40,529 nucleotides of DNA from Alphaproteobacteria bacterium (lineage in GTDB: Bacteria > Pseudomonadota > Alphaproteobacteria > Micavibrionales > Micavibrionaceae): the NCBI GenBank assembly GCA_020445145.1, contig JAGRHC010000010.1, positions 1 to 40,529 of the forward strand. The letters run 5' to 3'. The translations under genes were made by a program, and so were the position numbers. Within the stretch, counting starts at the first letter, position 1; each line of letters starts with the position of its first letter. Positions 1 through 9,126 of this stretch are shown here, one piece after another. The notes beneath the pieces were generated by a model. That model was not told the DNA's origin. It ran no database searches and saw only the letters and a program-made list of their open reading frames with translations.

Positions 1-2
1 TC

Positions 3-215
3 CCGAATGTGGACTTCTATTCCGGTATTATTCTTAAGGCGATGGGTTTCCCGACCAGTATGTTTACGGTGTTGTTTGCCGTGGCTCGTACCGTTGGATG
101 GGTATCGCAGTGGAAAGAGATGATTGAAGAGCCGGCTTTGCGTATCGGGCGGCCGCGTCAGCTTTATATCGGGCCGGCGGCTCGTCCCTATGTCGAGCCG
201 GAGGACAGAGAGTAG
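3..215 (+). CDS. gltA: Citrate synthase, C-terminal fragment
   Basis: Citrate synthase condenses oxaloacetate and acetyl-CoA to citrate in the TCA cycle. Only the last 70 codons are inside the window; the reading frame is open from base 3 and the gene continues to the left. The visible segment begins PNVDFYSG and continues through an ILKAMGFP stretch, an FAVARTVGW stretch and a closing RPRQLYIGP motif, all typical of the C-terminal region of bacterial type II citrate synthases; the Asp of the NVD motif is the family's catalytic aspartate. The gene converges on lpxB, which is a usual alphaproteobacterial arrangement, and is followed by a hairpin terminator. Family assignment is firm; nothing can be said about the missing N-terminal part. 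Confidence 0.95.
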   Translation, partial: PNVDFYSGIILKAMGFPTSMFTVLFAVARTVGWVSQWKEMIEEPALRIGRPRQLYIGPAARPYVEPEDRE

Positions 216-241
216 GTCTGTGCCTTGTATGAATAAAGATT

Positions 242-275
242 TTAAGCCCAAGCGTTTGTTTGGGCTTAATTTTTT
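242..275 (+). terminator. Rho-independent terminator between convergent gltA and lpxB
   Basis: A perfect 10-bp inverted repeat (TTAAGCCCAA at 242-251, TTGGGCTTAA at 260-269) with an 8-base loop is followed by six T (270-275). It lies 26 bases after the gltA stop. The T tract overlaps the lpxB stop codon at 274-276, so the same hairpin follows immediately after lpxB on the other strand. There the run after the stem is only AAATCTTTATT, so it would be a weaker terminator in that direction. Confidence 0.85.
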
Positions 276-1440
276 ATCTTACATTTATGATTTCAGAGAT
301 AAAGTTTGCTGCTTTTTCTGATGGTTTTTGGTCAGAATCTGCGCCGAGAATTTTGCGTAGCTCTCTAAAGGCTTCTTTCTGGGCTTCTTGTAGCTTTTTG
401 CTTTTTAGAAGATCGCTTGCTCCGGTGGCTATGTCCAGAGAATTACATTTTCCCTGAAGATATTCCGGCACGACATCCCGGCCCAGGAGGATGTTGGCAA
501 GGTGTATGTGTTTGACTTTTACCAGCAATCTTAAGATCAGGAAGGTTATCGGATTTACCTTGTAGGTGATGATGTGCGGAACTCCGGCATAGGCGAGCTC
601 GAGGGCTACGGTGCCGGAAACTGCGACGGCTACCTCACATCCTTTGAAGGCATCCCATTTCACGGTGGGGTTTGATGAAATATAGATTGGTAAATCAAAA
701 CCCAGAAGCCTATTTTGCAGGTCGTATTCTGTCTTTGGAAGTGTGGGCGCAATAACATGAAGGGGCTGTTGTTTTTGCACATCGTTTACTAATGTGGCGG
801 CCTCTCTCAAGATTCCTGTCATGCTTTTAAATTCAGATTCACGGCTTCCGAAAAAAAGACCTAAGGTTTTAGATTCATCTGGAATTTGATTGTCATGGCG
901 GAAGTTCATTCCATTGCCTGCGTCGGCCCGGCTTTCGACTAAAGGGTGTCCGACGGCTATTGTCTTCAGTCCATGCTGTTCGAAGTGCTTTACTTCCATT
1001 TCGAAGAGACAGACCATCGCATCCAAGAATTTTGAGCAATTTTGGGCTCTGCCCGGACGCCATGCCCAGACGCTTGGTGCCACGTAATGAATGTGCTTGC
1101 CCTTGAATACCCCTCTTTTCTTGAGGCTTTTCCCCAGCATGAAATTAAACTCGGGGAAGTCTACTGTGATGAGGCCGTCGGGCTGGCTGGTTTCGATTTC
1201 CTCTCTCAGTGCCTTAAAGATTTTCATGAGGTCGGGAATGCGGGGGATAACTTCCCATATACCGATTACAGATATTTGATCCATAGGAAGAAGGACTTCG
1301 AACCCTTCGGCCTCCATGAGCGGGCCGCCAATTCCCATACATTGGACTTGATCGCCATGCTTTGCCTTAAGTGCACGAATAAGCTTTGCGGCTATAACAT
1401 CGCCCGAGTTTTCGCCTACGATAAAAAATAGTTTTTTCAT
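274..1440 (-). CDS. lpxB: Lipid-A-disaccharide synthase LpxB
   Basis: LpxB is a peripheral inner-membrane glycosyltransferase (GT19). It joins UDP-2,3-diacylglucosamine to lipid X to form the tetraacyl disaccharide 1-phosphate in lipid A synthesis. The 388-residue product has family length. The N-terminal GENSGD motif (residues 9-14), the MGIGGP motif (35-40) and a central VAPSVWAW segment are characteristic, and a C-terminal GTVALELA segment fits the nucleotide-sugar site. It is the last gene of the cdsA-to-lpxB cluster, 33 bases after lpxI, whose product makes lipid X, so two consecutive steps are encoded side by side. Its stop codon lies inside the T tract of the shared terminator. Confidence 0.96.
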   Translation of the reverse strand: MKKLFFIVGENSGDVIAAKLIRALKAKHGDQVQCMGIGGPLMEAEGFEVLLPMDQISVIGIWEVIPRIPDLMKIFKALREEIETSQPDGLITVDFPEFNFMLGKSLKKRGVFKGKHIHYVAPSVWAWRPGRAQNCSKFLDAMVCLFEMEVKHFEQHGLKTIAVGHPLVESRADAGNGMNFRHDNQIPDESKTLGLFFGSRESEFKSMTGILREAATLVNDVQKQQPLHVIAPTLPKTEYDLQNRLLGFDLPIYISSNPTVKWDAFKGCEVAVAVSGTVALELAYAGVPHIITYKVNPITFLILRLLVKVKHIHLANILLGRDVVPEYLQGKCNSLDIATGASDLLKSKKLQEAQKEAFRELRKILGADSDQKPSEKAANFISEIINVR

Positions 1441-1473
1441 ATACTTCGTGCCTTTTTCGCAAAAATTGGGACC

Positions 1474-2322
1474 CTAGTTTCCGTTCAGTGATGTTTTTGA
1501 GAAGCCTGTCAGGAATAAATTATATTTGTCTGACAGTTTAACAGCTTTATCCTGGGTCACAATAAAGGATTTTCCTGCTTGTATTGCTATACCTGACATT
1601 TTGGATTTATGGAGGGCCTCTATCGTCTTTGGGCCGATTGTCGGCAAATCGAGTGCATTATCCTGTTGCGGTTTGCAAGATTTAACAAGAATTGCGCCCC
1701 TGCCCGGCTTTTGTAGGTCTGCGCAGCGTTTGATGAGGGCGTCTGTCCCTTCTATGGCTTCGACACCCAGAATGAGGCCTTGTTGCACGATGACCGATTG
1801 GCCTACATCGATCGCTCCTAGCGCTTGGGATAATTCGAAGCCCTGGCGGATATCATTCCAATCTTCATTTGTTGGTTTTATTTTGCCGAGGATTCCTTCG
1901 GGGGTGAGAATATCGGATACGTATTCCTGAAGACCGTGCAGTTTAAACCCTTCACGCTCCAGTTCCTTACGAAGGGCGCAAAGCAGATTGTCGTCTCCCA
2001 GGGCCTTGAAGCCGATGCGTGACAGGATTTCCAGGCCTTTTAGGTCTGGCCTGATCTGGTGCCATCCGGGCCTTGTGACGGCACCGATCATGACGAGGTC
2101 AACGATGTCGTTTTGTTTCAGGGTGCCAATTATCTTTCCGGCATGCCCTATGCCAACGGTCTTATGGGGATACTTGTTTAAAAAGCTCTTGTCCGTTTGC
2201 CCGTCCAAGCCGATGACAAATATTTCGGTGCCGTTTTCCGTGCAGGTTTTTGCCAATATTTCCGGCAATTCTCCGCTTCCGGCTATAATTCCGAGCTTCT
2301 TTACTTTTTTGGGGGCTGGCAT
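1474..2322 (-). CDS. lpxI: UDP-2,3-diacylglucosamine pyrophosphatase LpxI
   Basis: LpxI (DUF1009) hydrolyses UDP-2,3-diacylglucosamine to lipid X and UMP. It is the enzyme that replaces LpxH in most Alphaproteobacteria; it attacks the alpha phosphorus rather than the beta. The 282-residue protein begins with the nucleotide-binding-like stretch GIIAGSGELP (11-20), and has the family's VMIGAVTRPG and GIAIQAGKS segments. No metallophosphoesterase motifs of LpxH are present. The start overlaps the end of lpxA by 22 bases, which suggests translational coupling, and no good Shine-Dalgarno sequence precedes it. Position between lpxA and lpxB matches other alphaproteobacterial clusters. The assignment rests on family resemblance plus context. 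Confidence 0.94.
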   Translation of the reverse strand: MPAPKKVKKLGIIAGSGELPEILAKTCTENGTEIFVIGLDGQTDKSFLNKYPHKTVGIGHAGKIIGTLKQNDIVDLVMIGAVTRPGWHQIRPDLKGLEILSRIGFKALGDDNLLCALRKELEREGFKLHGLQEYVSDILTPEGILGKIKPTNEDWNDIRQGFELSQALGAIDVGQSVIVQQGLILGVEAIEGTDALIKRCADLQKPGRGAILVKSCKPQQDNALDLPTIGPKTIEALHKSKMSGIAIQAGKSFIVTQDKAVKLSDKYNLFLTGFSKTSLNGN

Positions 2323-3095
2323 AGGGGAAATCTGGTTTTTTCACGTGCAAAGCCGATGATCGACAGGACGAGATCATTTCCATCGAATGTGTTTGAAACG
2401 CTCTCGAGACGTTCTTCCATTGTACCATCGTTGCTGAACATTTGATTGTAGGCACGTTGCAGGGTTTTGATATCGTCTTTTGTGAACCCTCGGCGTTCCA
2501 GCCCGATTAAGTTCAGACCGGCAAGGAATGCTCTTTCGCCTTTGACCCGGCCATAGGGGATGACGTCGTTTTCCACGCCGGACATTCCGCCGATAATGGC
2601 GTGCGAGCCGATACGGACGAACTGGTGCACGGCACTTAAGCCGCCAAGAACTGCGTAATCGCCGACCTGTACGTGTCCGCCCAGTGTTGCATTATTGGCC
2701 ATGATGACATGATTACCAATTACGCAGTCGTGGGCCACGTGGGTTGCCATCATGAAGAGGCAGTTATCTCCTACAACAGTTCGCATAGCGCCTTGCTCTG
2801 TGCCTGTGTTCATTGTGACATGTTCGCGGATGGTGTTATTTTTTCCGATGATTAGTTCTGATTTTTCGCCTGCATATTTGAGGTCTTGGGGGGCGGTGCC
2901 GAGAGATGCGAACGGGTAGACTATGGTGCCTTCGCCAATTTTTGTTACGCCGTCGATGTGTACGTGTGATTTTAGTGTTACGTTATCGCCAATGCTGACG
3001 TCCGGGCCGATCACACAGTACGGGCCGATATTTACACCATTACCTAGCTTGGCACCATTTTCTATGATCGCTGTGGGGTGGATATTTTGCGTCAT
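2301..3095 (-). CDS. lpxA: UDP-N-acetylglucosamine O-acyltransferase LpxA
   Basis: LpxA transfers a 3-hydroxyacyl chain from acyl carrier protein to UDP-GlcNAc, the first step of lipid A synthesis, in the cytoplasm. The protein is a left-handed beta helix of hexapeptide repeats (repeated I/V-G-x-x steps through most of its length) followed by a helical C-terminus. The HVAHDC segment supplies the catalytic histidine (His122 from the chosen start), and the LAGLNLIGLERRGF region is a typical C-terminal domain start. I chose the ATG at 3095 because the protein then begins MTQNIHPTAI and has 264 residues, close to the 262 of E. coli LpxA. An in-frame GTG at 3125 would add ten residues and also has a purine-rich upstream sequence, so the start is not settled. 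Confidence 0.94.
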   Translation of the reverse strand: MTQNIHPTAIIENGAKLGNGVNIGPYCVIGPDVSIGDNVTLKSHVHIDGVTKIGEGTIVYPFASLGTAPQDLKYAGEKSELIIGKNNTIREHVTMNTGTEQGAMRTVVGDNCLFMMATHVAHDCVIGNHVIMANNATLGGHVQVGDYAVLGGLSAVHQFVRIGSHAIIGGMSGVENDVIPYGRVKGERAFLAGLNLIGLERRGFTKDDIKTLQRAYNQMFSNDGTMEERLESVSNTFDGNDLVLSIIGFAREKTRFPLCQPPKK

Positions 3096-3197
3096 GGCTT
3101 TCGAACTCGAGCTTGTATGGATCACGCCTTTTTACCTTAAAGTCTGCGGATTGAATGGACAAATCACGCTTTGTTTCGAAAAATTACAGTGTCAGAA

Positions 3198-3662
3198 TTA
3201 TTCTGCGGAGTCTTTATCTGTGATCATCGCGCTGAAGGTTGCTTCGGCACAGACTACGCCATCGACTTTGGCGACGCCTTTGAATTTCCAGACTGCGCCG
3301 CGGGAGCGGATTTTTTCGACATGGACGTGCATTGAGTCACCGGGAACGACCGGGCGGCGGAAACGGGCATCGTCGATTGTCATGAAATAGACCACTTTGC
3401 CTTCCGCTTCTTTCCCGAGGAACTCGACAACGACCAGAGCCGCTGTTTGTGCCATAGCTTCTACGATCAAGACGCCGGGCATGACGGGGTAGCCGGGGAA
3501 GTGCCCCATGAAATGGGGTTCGTTCATTGTCACATTTTTCAGGCCGACGGCGCTTTCTCCCGGAACATATTCAAGAACCCGGTCCACCAGCAAAATCGGG
3601 TAGCGGTGGGGGATCATGTTCATGATCTTAACAATATCGATCTTGTTTGCGTCTTCGCTCAT
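3198..3662 (-). CDS. fabZ: 3-hydroxyacyl-ACP dehydratase FabZ
   Basis: FabZ dehydrates (3R)-3-hydroxyacyl-ACP to the trans-2-enoyl-ACP in fatty acid elongation. It competes with LpxA and LpxD for hydroxyacyl-ACP, which explains its place between them. The hot-dog fold signature is clear: MIPHRYP near the start, then HFPGYPVMPGVLIVEAMAQ with catalytic His54 and Glu68 counted from the start used here. The ATG at 3662 has an AGAGGAA ribosome site about 10 bases upstream. An in-frame ATG at 3671 lies almost on top of that site, so the shorter 154-residue form is preferred; the difference is three residues. A 72-base spacer separates its stop from the upstream GTG candidate of lpxA. Confidence 0.94.
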   Translation of the reverse strand: MSEDANKIDIVKIMNMIPHRYPILLVDRVLEYVPGESAVGLKNVTMNEPHFMGHFPGYPVMPGVLIVEAMAQTAALVVVEFLGKEAEGKVVYFMTIDDARFRRPVVPGDSMHVHVEKIRSRGAVWKFKGVAKVDGVVCAEATFSAMITDKDSAE

Positions 3663-3729
3663 CTCGGACATTTCCTCTTACGGTTTCCTGCTGATGGTTT
3701 TTGGGCTTTTTTGGCAGTTAAGCGTTTTT

Positions 3730-4740
3730 TTATTTTTTAATCAAGCGGTTTAGTGCTGCGACCTGCCGTAAATACTGGCGTATCGGGAAGGATGGGGAGC
3801 CCATATGCTCCGCGAGAGGGGGGATGTCGCTCATAACCCCTGATTGCGCAGCGATTTTGGCTGCTTTTCCGATTTTTAAGTGACCCGCTAGTCCGGCCTG
3901 CCCGCCGATTGCGACGAAATCGTCAATTATTGTGCTGCCGGAGATTCCGACCTGCGCGACGATGACACAGCCTTTGCCGATTTTTACATTATGGCCGATC
4001 TGGACGAGGTTATCGATCCAAGTCCCCTGCCCGATGACTGTGTCCGGGCCGGCGCCGCGGTCTATTGTTGTATTGGCTCCGATTTCAACATGATCTTCAA
4101 TGATGACGCGGCCCAGTTGTGGAACCTTGATGTGCCCTGCTGGGTCTATGGCGAAGCCGAAGCCGTCTTGGCCGATTTTTGTTCCGGGGTAGAGACGTAC
4201 ATGATCTCCGATCAGGCTATGAGAAACGCAGCTTTGGGCACCGATCCGGCAGTTGTTTCCGATCTTAACGTTGTCACGGATGACGGCTCCAGTTTCGATC
4301 CATGTGCTTTCGCCGATCTCGACGCCCGGACCGATGAAGGCTCCGTATTCTATGACGCAGTTTTTGCCGTAGGTTGCCGCGTTGTCTATGTAGGCGTTCT
4401 CTGAAATTGAGGCTGCGGGTATTGCTTCGGGGTAAAATTTTTGGGCGGCTTTTGCGTAGGCTTTATAAGGGGATTTTGTGACAAGGCATGCCAGCCCCTC
4501 TGGCGCGAAGGGTAAGGCTTCTTCATTTATAAAGCATGCACCGGCCTGGGTTTTTGTGAAATCGTCACGATATTTAATATTATCGAAGAAACTCAGATGA
4601 TTGGTCTGGGCGGTCTGAAGCGGGAATACGTCGTAGAGTATATTGTCAGGATTTCCGCCATGCAGGTCGCAGGAGAACTCTTCGGCGAGCTCCCTTGCAG
4701 TGTATGAACGGTTTTTTTGGAAAAAACGCGGATCGGGCAT
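3730..4740 (-). CDS. lpxD: UDP-3-O-acylglucosamine N-acyltransferase LpxD
   Basis: LpxD adds the second hydroxyacyl chain, to the amino group of UDP-3-O-acyl-glucosamine, in lipid A synthesis. The 336-residue protein has the expected layout: an N-terminal UDP-binding domain (about 1-105), where the LSFFDNIKY segment matches the family's uridine pocket, then left-handed beta-helix repeats (about 110-300) and a short helical tail ending in RLIKK. The QIGHNVKIG motif gives the catalytic histidine at residue 250. A good ribosome site (AAAGGA) sits 8 bases before the ATG. It lies between skp and fabZ, the standard order in proteobacterial bamA clusters. Confidence 0.96.
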   Translation of the reverse strand: MPDPRFFQKNRSYTARELAEEFSCDLHGGNPDNILYDVFPLQTAQTNHLSFFDNIKYRDDFTKTQAGACFINEEALPFAPEGLACLVTKSPYKAYAKAAQKFYPEAIPAASISENAYIDNAATYGKNCVIEYGAFIGPGVEIGESTWIETGAVIRDNVKIGNNCRIGAQSCVSHSLIGDHVRLYPGTKIGQDGFGFAIDPAGHIKVPQLGRVIIEDHVEIGANTTIDRGAGPDTVIGQGTWIDNLVQIGHNVKIGKGCVIVAQVGISGSTIIDDFVAIGGQAGLAGHLKIGKAAKIAAQSGVMSDIPPLAEHMGSPSFPIRQYLRQVAALNRLIKK

Positions 4741-4764
4741 ATGGCGCGTCCTTTTTACTGCGCC

Positions 4765-5316
4765 TTATTGCACGTTTAGTTTTACGGAAGATATTGTTTT
4801 GTTTAACTCTTCCATGACTTGCTCTGTGATCTCGAGGGATGTTGAGCCGATGATGACGTTTTGTTTCGTGATGACAAGATCGTAGCCTTTGTCTTTTGCA
4901 ACTTTTCCGACGGCATCAGAAACGGCCTGCCCCAGTGATCCCATGGCTTCGGCGTAGGCTTTGTCTAGAGAGGATTTGCGTTTTTCCAGAAGTTTGCGGG
5001 CTTCGAGGCGTTTGGTTTCGAATTCCTGTGCTTTTTGTGCAAGCTCTTCTTTGCTCATGTTTGCGCGTTGCTCTTCTATTTTCTTTTGTTCTTCGCGCAA
5101 TTTGTTTTCTTCTTTTTCAATTTCTGACAAGAAGGTTTTTCTTTGGGTTTCCACTTGAGTTTGCAACGATTTTGCAGCCAGAGATTCCGAAAGGATCCGC
5201 TCGACATCGACAACACCTATTGATGTGTCTGCCGCATGCGCAGTACTTAGCGGCAGGGCAAGGGCCAAAAACAGGATTGTTGAGGTGATGATTTTACGTG
5301 CGAGACGAACGGACAT
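4765..5316 (-). CDS. skp: Periplasmic chaperone OmpH/Skp family
   Basis: Skp-type proteins are trimeric periplasmic chaperones that hold unfolded outer-membrane proteins on the way to the BAM complex. The 183-residue product has a signal peptide (basic start, hydrophobic residues 10-24, cleavage after AHA at about residue 28). The mature protein begins with the family's IGVVDVERIL strand. A long charged, Lys/Glu/Gln-rich helical segment (about 55-130) predicts the coiled-coil arms, and the C-terminus returns to beta structure (KGYDLVITKQNV). A strong AAGGAAAA ribosome site precedes the start. It follows bamA directly, which supports the role. Sequence identity in this family is low, so architecture and context carry the call. 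Confidence 0.92.
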   Translation of the reverse strand: MSVRLARKIITSTILFLALALPLSTAHAADTSIGVVDVERILSESLAAKSLQTQVETQRKTFLSEIEKEENKLREEQKKIEEQRANMSKEELAQKAQEFETKRLEARKLLEKRKSSLDKAYAEAMGSLGQAVSDAVGKVAKDKGYDLVITKQNVIIGSTSLEITEQVMEELNKTISSVKLNVQ

Positions 5317-5388
5317 GATCTTTTCCTTGTGTGTCTATTATTAGATAGCTGTTATAGACCTTTTACAATTGTTTGGGAAGCGCAGGTT

Positions 5389-7680
5389 TTAGAAGCGCGT
5401 CCCAAAATCAACCCGGAAATGCTCTTCCTCGTCATAAGATTGCTTTGCGTAAGGTACGGCATAATCCAGACGGATTGGTCCGAATGGTGATCTCCAGGAT
5501 ACACCAAGGCCGGCACTGGCGCGCAGAGAGTTTTCATCCTGCACATCAACCCCTGTTTCATCGACATTCCAGAGCGAACCGAAGTCAGAGAACGCATGAC
5601 CACGAATCCCCAGCTCTTTGGAGAACCCTAGAGGGAAGGCCATTTCAACGGTACCACGGTAGAAGTAGTTCCCGCCCAGAGCGTCTGCTGTGGTTGCGTC
5701 GCGCGGTCCGATCCCTGAATTTCTGAAGCCGCGGAAGGACGAGCCGCCGAGTGTGTAGCGTTCGTTGATTTCTACGTTTGCATCGGAGTATGCGCCGATT
5801 GCCCCCGTTTCGCCGAGTACATTCAGGACCCATTGATCGCGGACCGGATAGTAGAAGGATGCCCCGGTTTTTCCAGATACGTACTTCGCATCGCCGCCGA
5901 GACCTGCCAGCTCTGTTTCGAGCCAGTAGTTCCAACCGCTTGTCGGGAAGACCACACTGTCGCGGTTATCATATGTCAGGCGCTGGGATACTGCGGATGT
6001 ATCGCGGCGGCCTTCCTGATCGCGGATGAAGCGAGAGGCGCTGGAGGACACATTTAAAATCTCATTGCGTTCCAGTGTGTATCGCCATGTCTGACGCCAG
6101 TTTTCAGACAGCGGGAAGCCGAAGCGAAGAGCACCGCCGGTCCGTTTTTGGTCGTACGAGCTTTCGTTTTGAAGGTCACGTGTCATGTGGAACAGATCAA
6201 CGCCGGCGGAGAGGTCGCGGTTCAAGAAGTATGGCTCTGTGAAGGAAACATTGAACTCCGTTTTGCGTCCTGCGACGGTTGTTGCGAACAATAGATCCTG
6301 ACCTTTTCCAAGGAGGTTCTTTTCGCGGATTCTCAGGTCGGCCAAGGGTCCGTCACTGGTCGAGAACCCTGCCCCGACAGATAATTCGCCGGTTGATTTT
6401 TCTGCAACATCAACATCCACGACTGTGCGGTCGGGAGCTGACCCCGGTTTGACGTTTACGTCTACGTTCTCAAAGTAATCGAGGTCTTTGATGTTCTTTT
6501 CCGATCGCGCCAGTCTTGAGCGGTTGAAGGGGTCGCCTTCAGCCAGCATCATTTCCCGGCGAACGACTTTATCCAGCGTGCGGACGTTGCCGTTAATGTT
6601 AATCCGTTCAACAAAGACGCGCGGCGTTTCGTTGATTGTGAAAACGACTTTGACGAGTTTATTCTCGCGGTCTCGCTGGATGTCCGGTTGAACGTCGACG
6701 AATGCGTATTGCAGGTCGCCAAGAGCGTCTGTGATTTTTGTTACACTCTCCCGTACTTTATCGGCATTGTACCAGTCGCCCTCCTCGAGTTTCACTTCCT
6801 TGTTCAGCGTATTGCCTTCAAGGTTGCGGATATGAGATACCACTTCGGTTCCGGATACCTTGTAGCGATTGCCTTCCTCGAGTGTGAAGGTAATGAAGAA
6901 TCCTTTGCGGTCATCCGAAAGTTCCGCGTCGGCGGAGAGAATTTGGAAGTCGGCATAGCCTTGAGAAAGATAGAAGTTTCTCAGGAGTTCCTGGTCGTAG
7001 GACAAGCGGTCGGGATCGTAGCGATCGTCGGAGCTTAGGAACCTGTACCATGCGCTTTCTTTGGTGCTGATGGCGCTGCGCAGTTTATCGTCGCTGTAGT
7101 GGCGGTTTCCGACGAAGCGGATGCTTTCTACTTTTGTGACATCGCCTTCCTGGATTTCAAAGACCAGGTTCACGCGGTTTTGATCAAGCTCGATGACTTT
7201 TGGCTCGATATTGACGGAGAAACGCCCTTGGCGACGGTAGATCTGGTAGAGGCGGCTTACGTCGGACTGAACTTTTGTTCTTGTGAATACCTGACGCGGG
7301 CGGAGCTGGATTTCGGAGAGAAGCTCCTCGTCTTTGATTTTGTCATTGCCTTCGAAGGCGATTTTATTGATCAGAGGGTTTTCGATGACGTTTACATTCA
7401 GTGTGCCATCCTGATAATTCAATTTTACGTCTGCAAATAATCCGGTGGCGAACAGGCTTTTGAGGGCTTGGTCGGCTTTTTCGCTGTTGATTTGATCGCC
7501 TGATTTCAGGTCCATGTAAGATAGCACGGTGCTGGCTTCGACACGTTGTGCGCCGTTGACCTGAATTTTTTTGATGGTCTGTTGCGCGGCCTGTGCAGCA
7601 AACGGCACACAGATTGTTGCCACTGCAAAGCAGAGTGTCAGGATAAAAGCGCGGTTTAACTTGCCTTGGATCATTTTCAA
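5389..7680 (-). CDS. bamA: Outer membrane protein assembly factor BamA
   Basis: BamA is the central Omp85 protein that folds and inserts beta-barrel proteins into the outer membrane. The 763-residue precursor has a signal peptide ending near AQA (about residue 32). Five POTRA-like repeats follow (about 33-430), recognisable by recurrent I.f.GN-type strands such as FEGNDKIKD, RFVGNRHYSD and ININGNVRT. A C-terminal 16-strand barrel completes it. The SFRGF motif of the conserved barrel loop L6 is present and the protein ends with phenylalanine (FGTRF), the usual barrel signal. Length is typical for Alphaproteobacteria. It lies between rseP and skp. The start may be the ATG at 7680 or the one at 7674. 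Confidence 0.97.
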   Translation of the reverse strand: MKMIQGKLNRAFILTLCFAVATICVPFAAQAAQQTIKKIQVNGAQRVEASTVLSYMDLKSGDQINSEKADQALKSLFATGLFADVKLNYQDGTLNVNVIENPLINKIAFEGNDKIKDEELLSEIQLRPRQVFTRTKVQSDVSRLYQIYRRQGRFSVNIEPKVIELDQNRVNLVFEIQEGDVTKVESIRFVGNRHYSDDKLRSAISTKESAWYRFLSSDDRYDPDRLSYDQELLRNFYLSQGYADFQILSADAELSDDRKGFFITFTLEEGNRYKVSGTEVVSHIRNLEGNTLNKEVKLEEGDWYNADKVRESVTKITDALGDLQYAFVDVQPDIQRDRENKLVKVVFTINETPRVFVERININGNVRTLDKVVRREMMLAEGDPFNRSRLARSEKNIKDLDYFENVDVNVKPGSAPDRTVVDVDVAEKSTGELSVGAGFSTSDGPLADLRIREKNLLGKGQDLLFATTVAGRKTEFNVSFTEPYFLNRDLSAGVDLFHMTRDLQNESSYDQKRTGGALRFGFPLSENWRQTWRYTLERNEILNVSSSASRFIRDQEGRRDTSAVSQRLTYDNRDSVVFPTSGWNYWLETELAGLGGDAKYVSGKTGASFYYPVRDQWVLNVLGETGAIGAYSDANVEINERYTLGGSSFRGFRNSGIGPRDATTADALGGNYFYRGTVEMAFPLGFSKELGIRGHAFSDFGSLWNVDETGVDVQDENSLRASAGLGVSWRSPFGPIRLDYAVPYAKQSYDEEEHFRVDFGTRF

Positions 7681-7719
7681 CCTTGTTTTGTTGCTTTTGA
7701 CGATAATGTCCGTGATTTT

Positions 7720-9105
7720 TTATAATAGTAGACGCAGTAAGTCACTTAGATTCGCAATTATCATGATTCCTCCGAGAAACGCCAGACCTATTGCGAATGC
7801 ATAATTTTGAATACGTGGCGACAGTTGCTTTCCTGTCACACTTTCGTAAATTAAAAATAACAGAAAACCGCCGTCTAATAAAGGTACCGGGAGGAGATTA
7901 ATGAGAGCGATCCCAAAGGACATTACAGCAAGAAAATGGATATAGTTGTGGATACCCTGTTTTGCAGCATTTCCGGTGTCTTCGCTCATTTTTGCGACCC
8001 CGCCCAATACGGGCTCATCGGTCTTTCCTTTGAAAGCGACTTTTGCGAGCTGGAAGGCACGATCGAAAATTCTGCTTAGGATATAGTATGTCTGCTTTGA
8101 TGATTCTATTAGTCCCAGGCGCAAGTAGAGCTTTTCTTCGGGGTCTGTAACAAAGATAACCTTATGGTTATCACTCTCGGGATCGGACATGTCCTTGTTA
8201 AATTCAGAGGGGAACTTAATGACAAACATATCCTGCGTTTTGTCTTCCCTCAATATGAGCCCTATTGTTATCGTTTGGTCCAGTTTCTCTTTCAGGATTT
8301 CTCGGGCTTTATCGGGATCTTCATCAATTTGAGTTCCGTCGATCGATGCGAACTCGTCATATTTGATGGCATTCAGACGAATCATGCCTGTCCGGCCGTG
8401 AGAGACGGAGACGCCTTTTTTATCTACGTATTTTACTTCGCGCGCGGCGGATGTGATTTCTATGGTTTGATTATCGCGCTTTACTTTGTAGGTATATTTT
8501 TTGTTCGGATTTGACCATGTCAGATTATGGACATCAGCCCAGCGGCGGATTTTTTTGCCGTCCATTTCCAGTACTTCATCGCCAAGCTGGAACCCGTCGT
8601 CGTAACTTGAGGTTCCGATGCACAAGGCATTTATGACTGGCACTTGCGACCCTTGGCCGTAGAGACTGTAGAGGCCGATCAGAATTACGACGGCGAATAG
8701 CATGTTGATGGCCGGGCCTGCGATTACGATGGCGGCGCGCTGCCATATTTTTTTCATGCAGAATGCCTGCTTTAGCTCAAGCTCGGTCAGTTTTCTTTCT
8801 GCGGCGATTTCGGGGTCGTAGATAACGGGGTTTTGTGGATCGAGGTCGCCGAAGAGTTTGACGTATCCTCCGATGGGGAAGATGCTCAGGCTCCATCTTG
8901 TGCCTGCTTTGTCTTCTATGCCAAAGAGTTCCCTGCCGAAGCCGATCGAGAATTTATGTACGCGTACGCCGCACCATCTGGCCACGATGTAGTGGCCGAA
9001 TTCGTGAATCAGAATGATTATGGCGAGGCTGAAGGCGAAGACAAACCCGTAAAAAAACAGGAAACCCGAAAGTTCGGACAATGTTTCGGGTATTTTTTCC
9101 AACAT
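7720..9105 (-). CDS. RseP-type site-2 protease, copy A (tandem paralog)
   Basis: This is an intramembrane zinc metalloprotease of the RseP/S2P family (M50), which cleaves membrane-anchored regulators and leftover signal peptides within the bilayer. HEFGH at residues 34-38 gives the zinc-binding histidines and catalytic glutamate. NLLPVPLLDGG near residue 403-413 gives the third ligand, Asp411. A periplasmic region with PDZ-like segments (about 150-350) lies between the membrane parts. It is 21 bases downstream of a second rseP-like gene with the same architecture. Both share a TIGLILRE/FKIGVERG-type strand and an NK..DP....K segment, which points to tandem duplication. Catalytic residues are intact. 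It differs in LLDGGF where the neighbour has LDGGH. GGGAG precedes the ATG. Which copy does the classical sigma-E job is unknown. Confidence 0.93.
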   Translation of the reverse strand: MLEKIPETLSELSGFLFFYGFVFAFSLAIIILIHEFGHYIVARWCGVRVHKFSIGFGRELFGIEDKAGTRWSLSIFPIGGYVKLFGDLDPQNPVIYDPEIAAERKLTELELKQAFCMKKIWQRAAIVIAGPAINMLFAVVILIGLYSLYGQGSQVPVINALCIGTSSYDDGFQLGDEVLEMDGKKIRRWADVHNLTWSNPNKKYTYKVKRDNQTIEITSAAREVKYVDKKGVSVSHGRTGMIRLNAIKYDEFASIDGTQIDEDPDKAREILKEKLDQTITIGLILREDKTQDMFVIKFPSEFNKDMSDPESDNHKVIFVTDPEEKLYLRLGLIESSKQTYYILSRIFDRAFQLAKVAFKGKTDEPVLGGVAKMSEDTGNAAKQGIHNYIHFLAVMSFGIALINLLPVPLLDGGFLLFLIYESVTGKQLSPRIQNYAFAIGLAFLGGIMIIANLSDLLRLLL

Positions 9106-9126
9106 ATTCTCCCTGCGAAGCCGGCT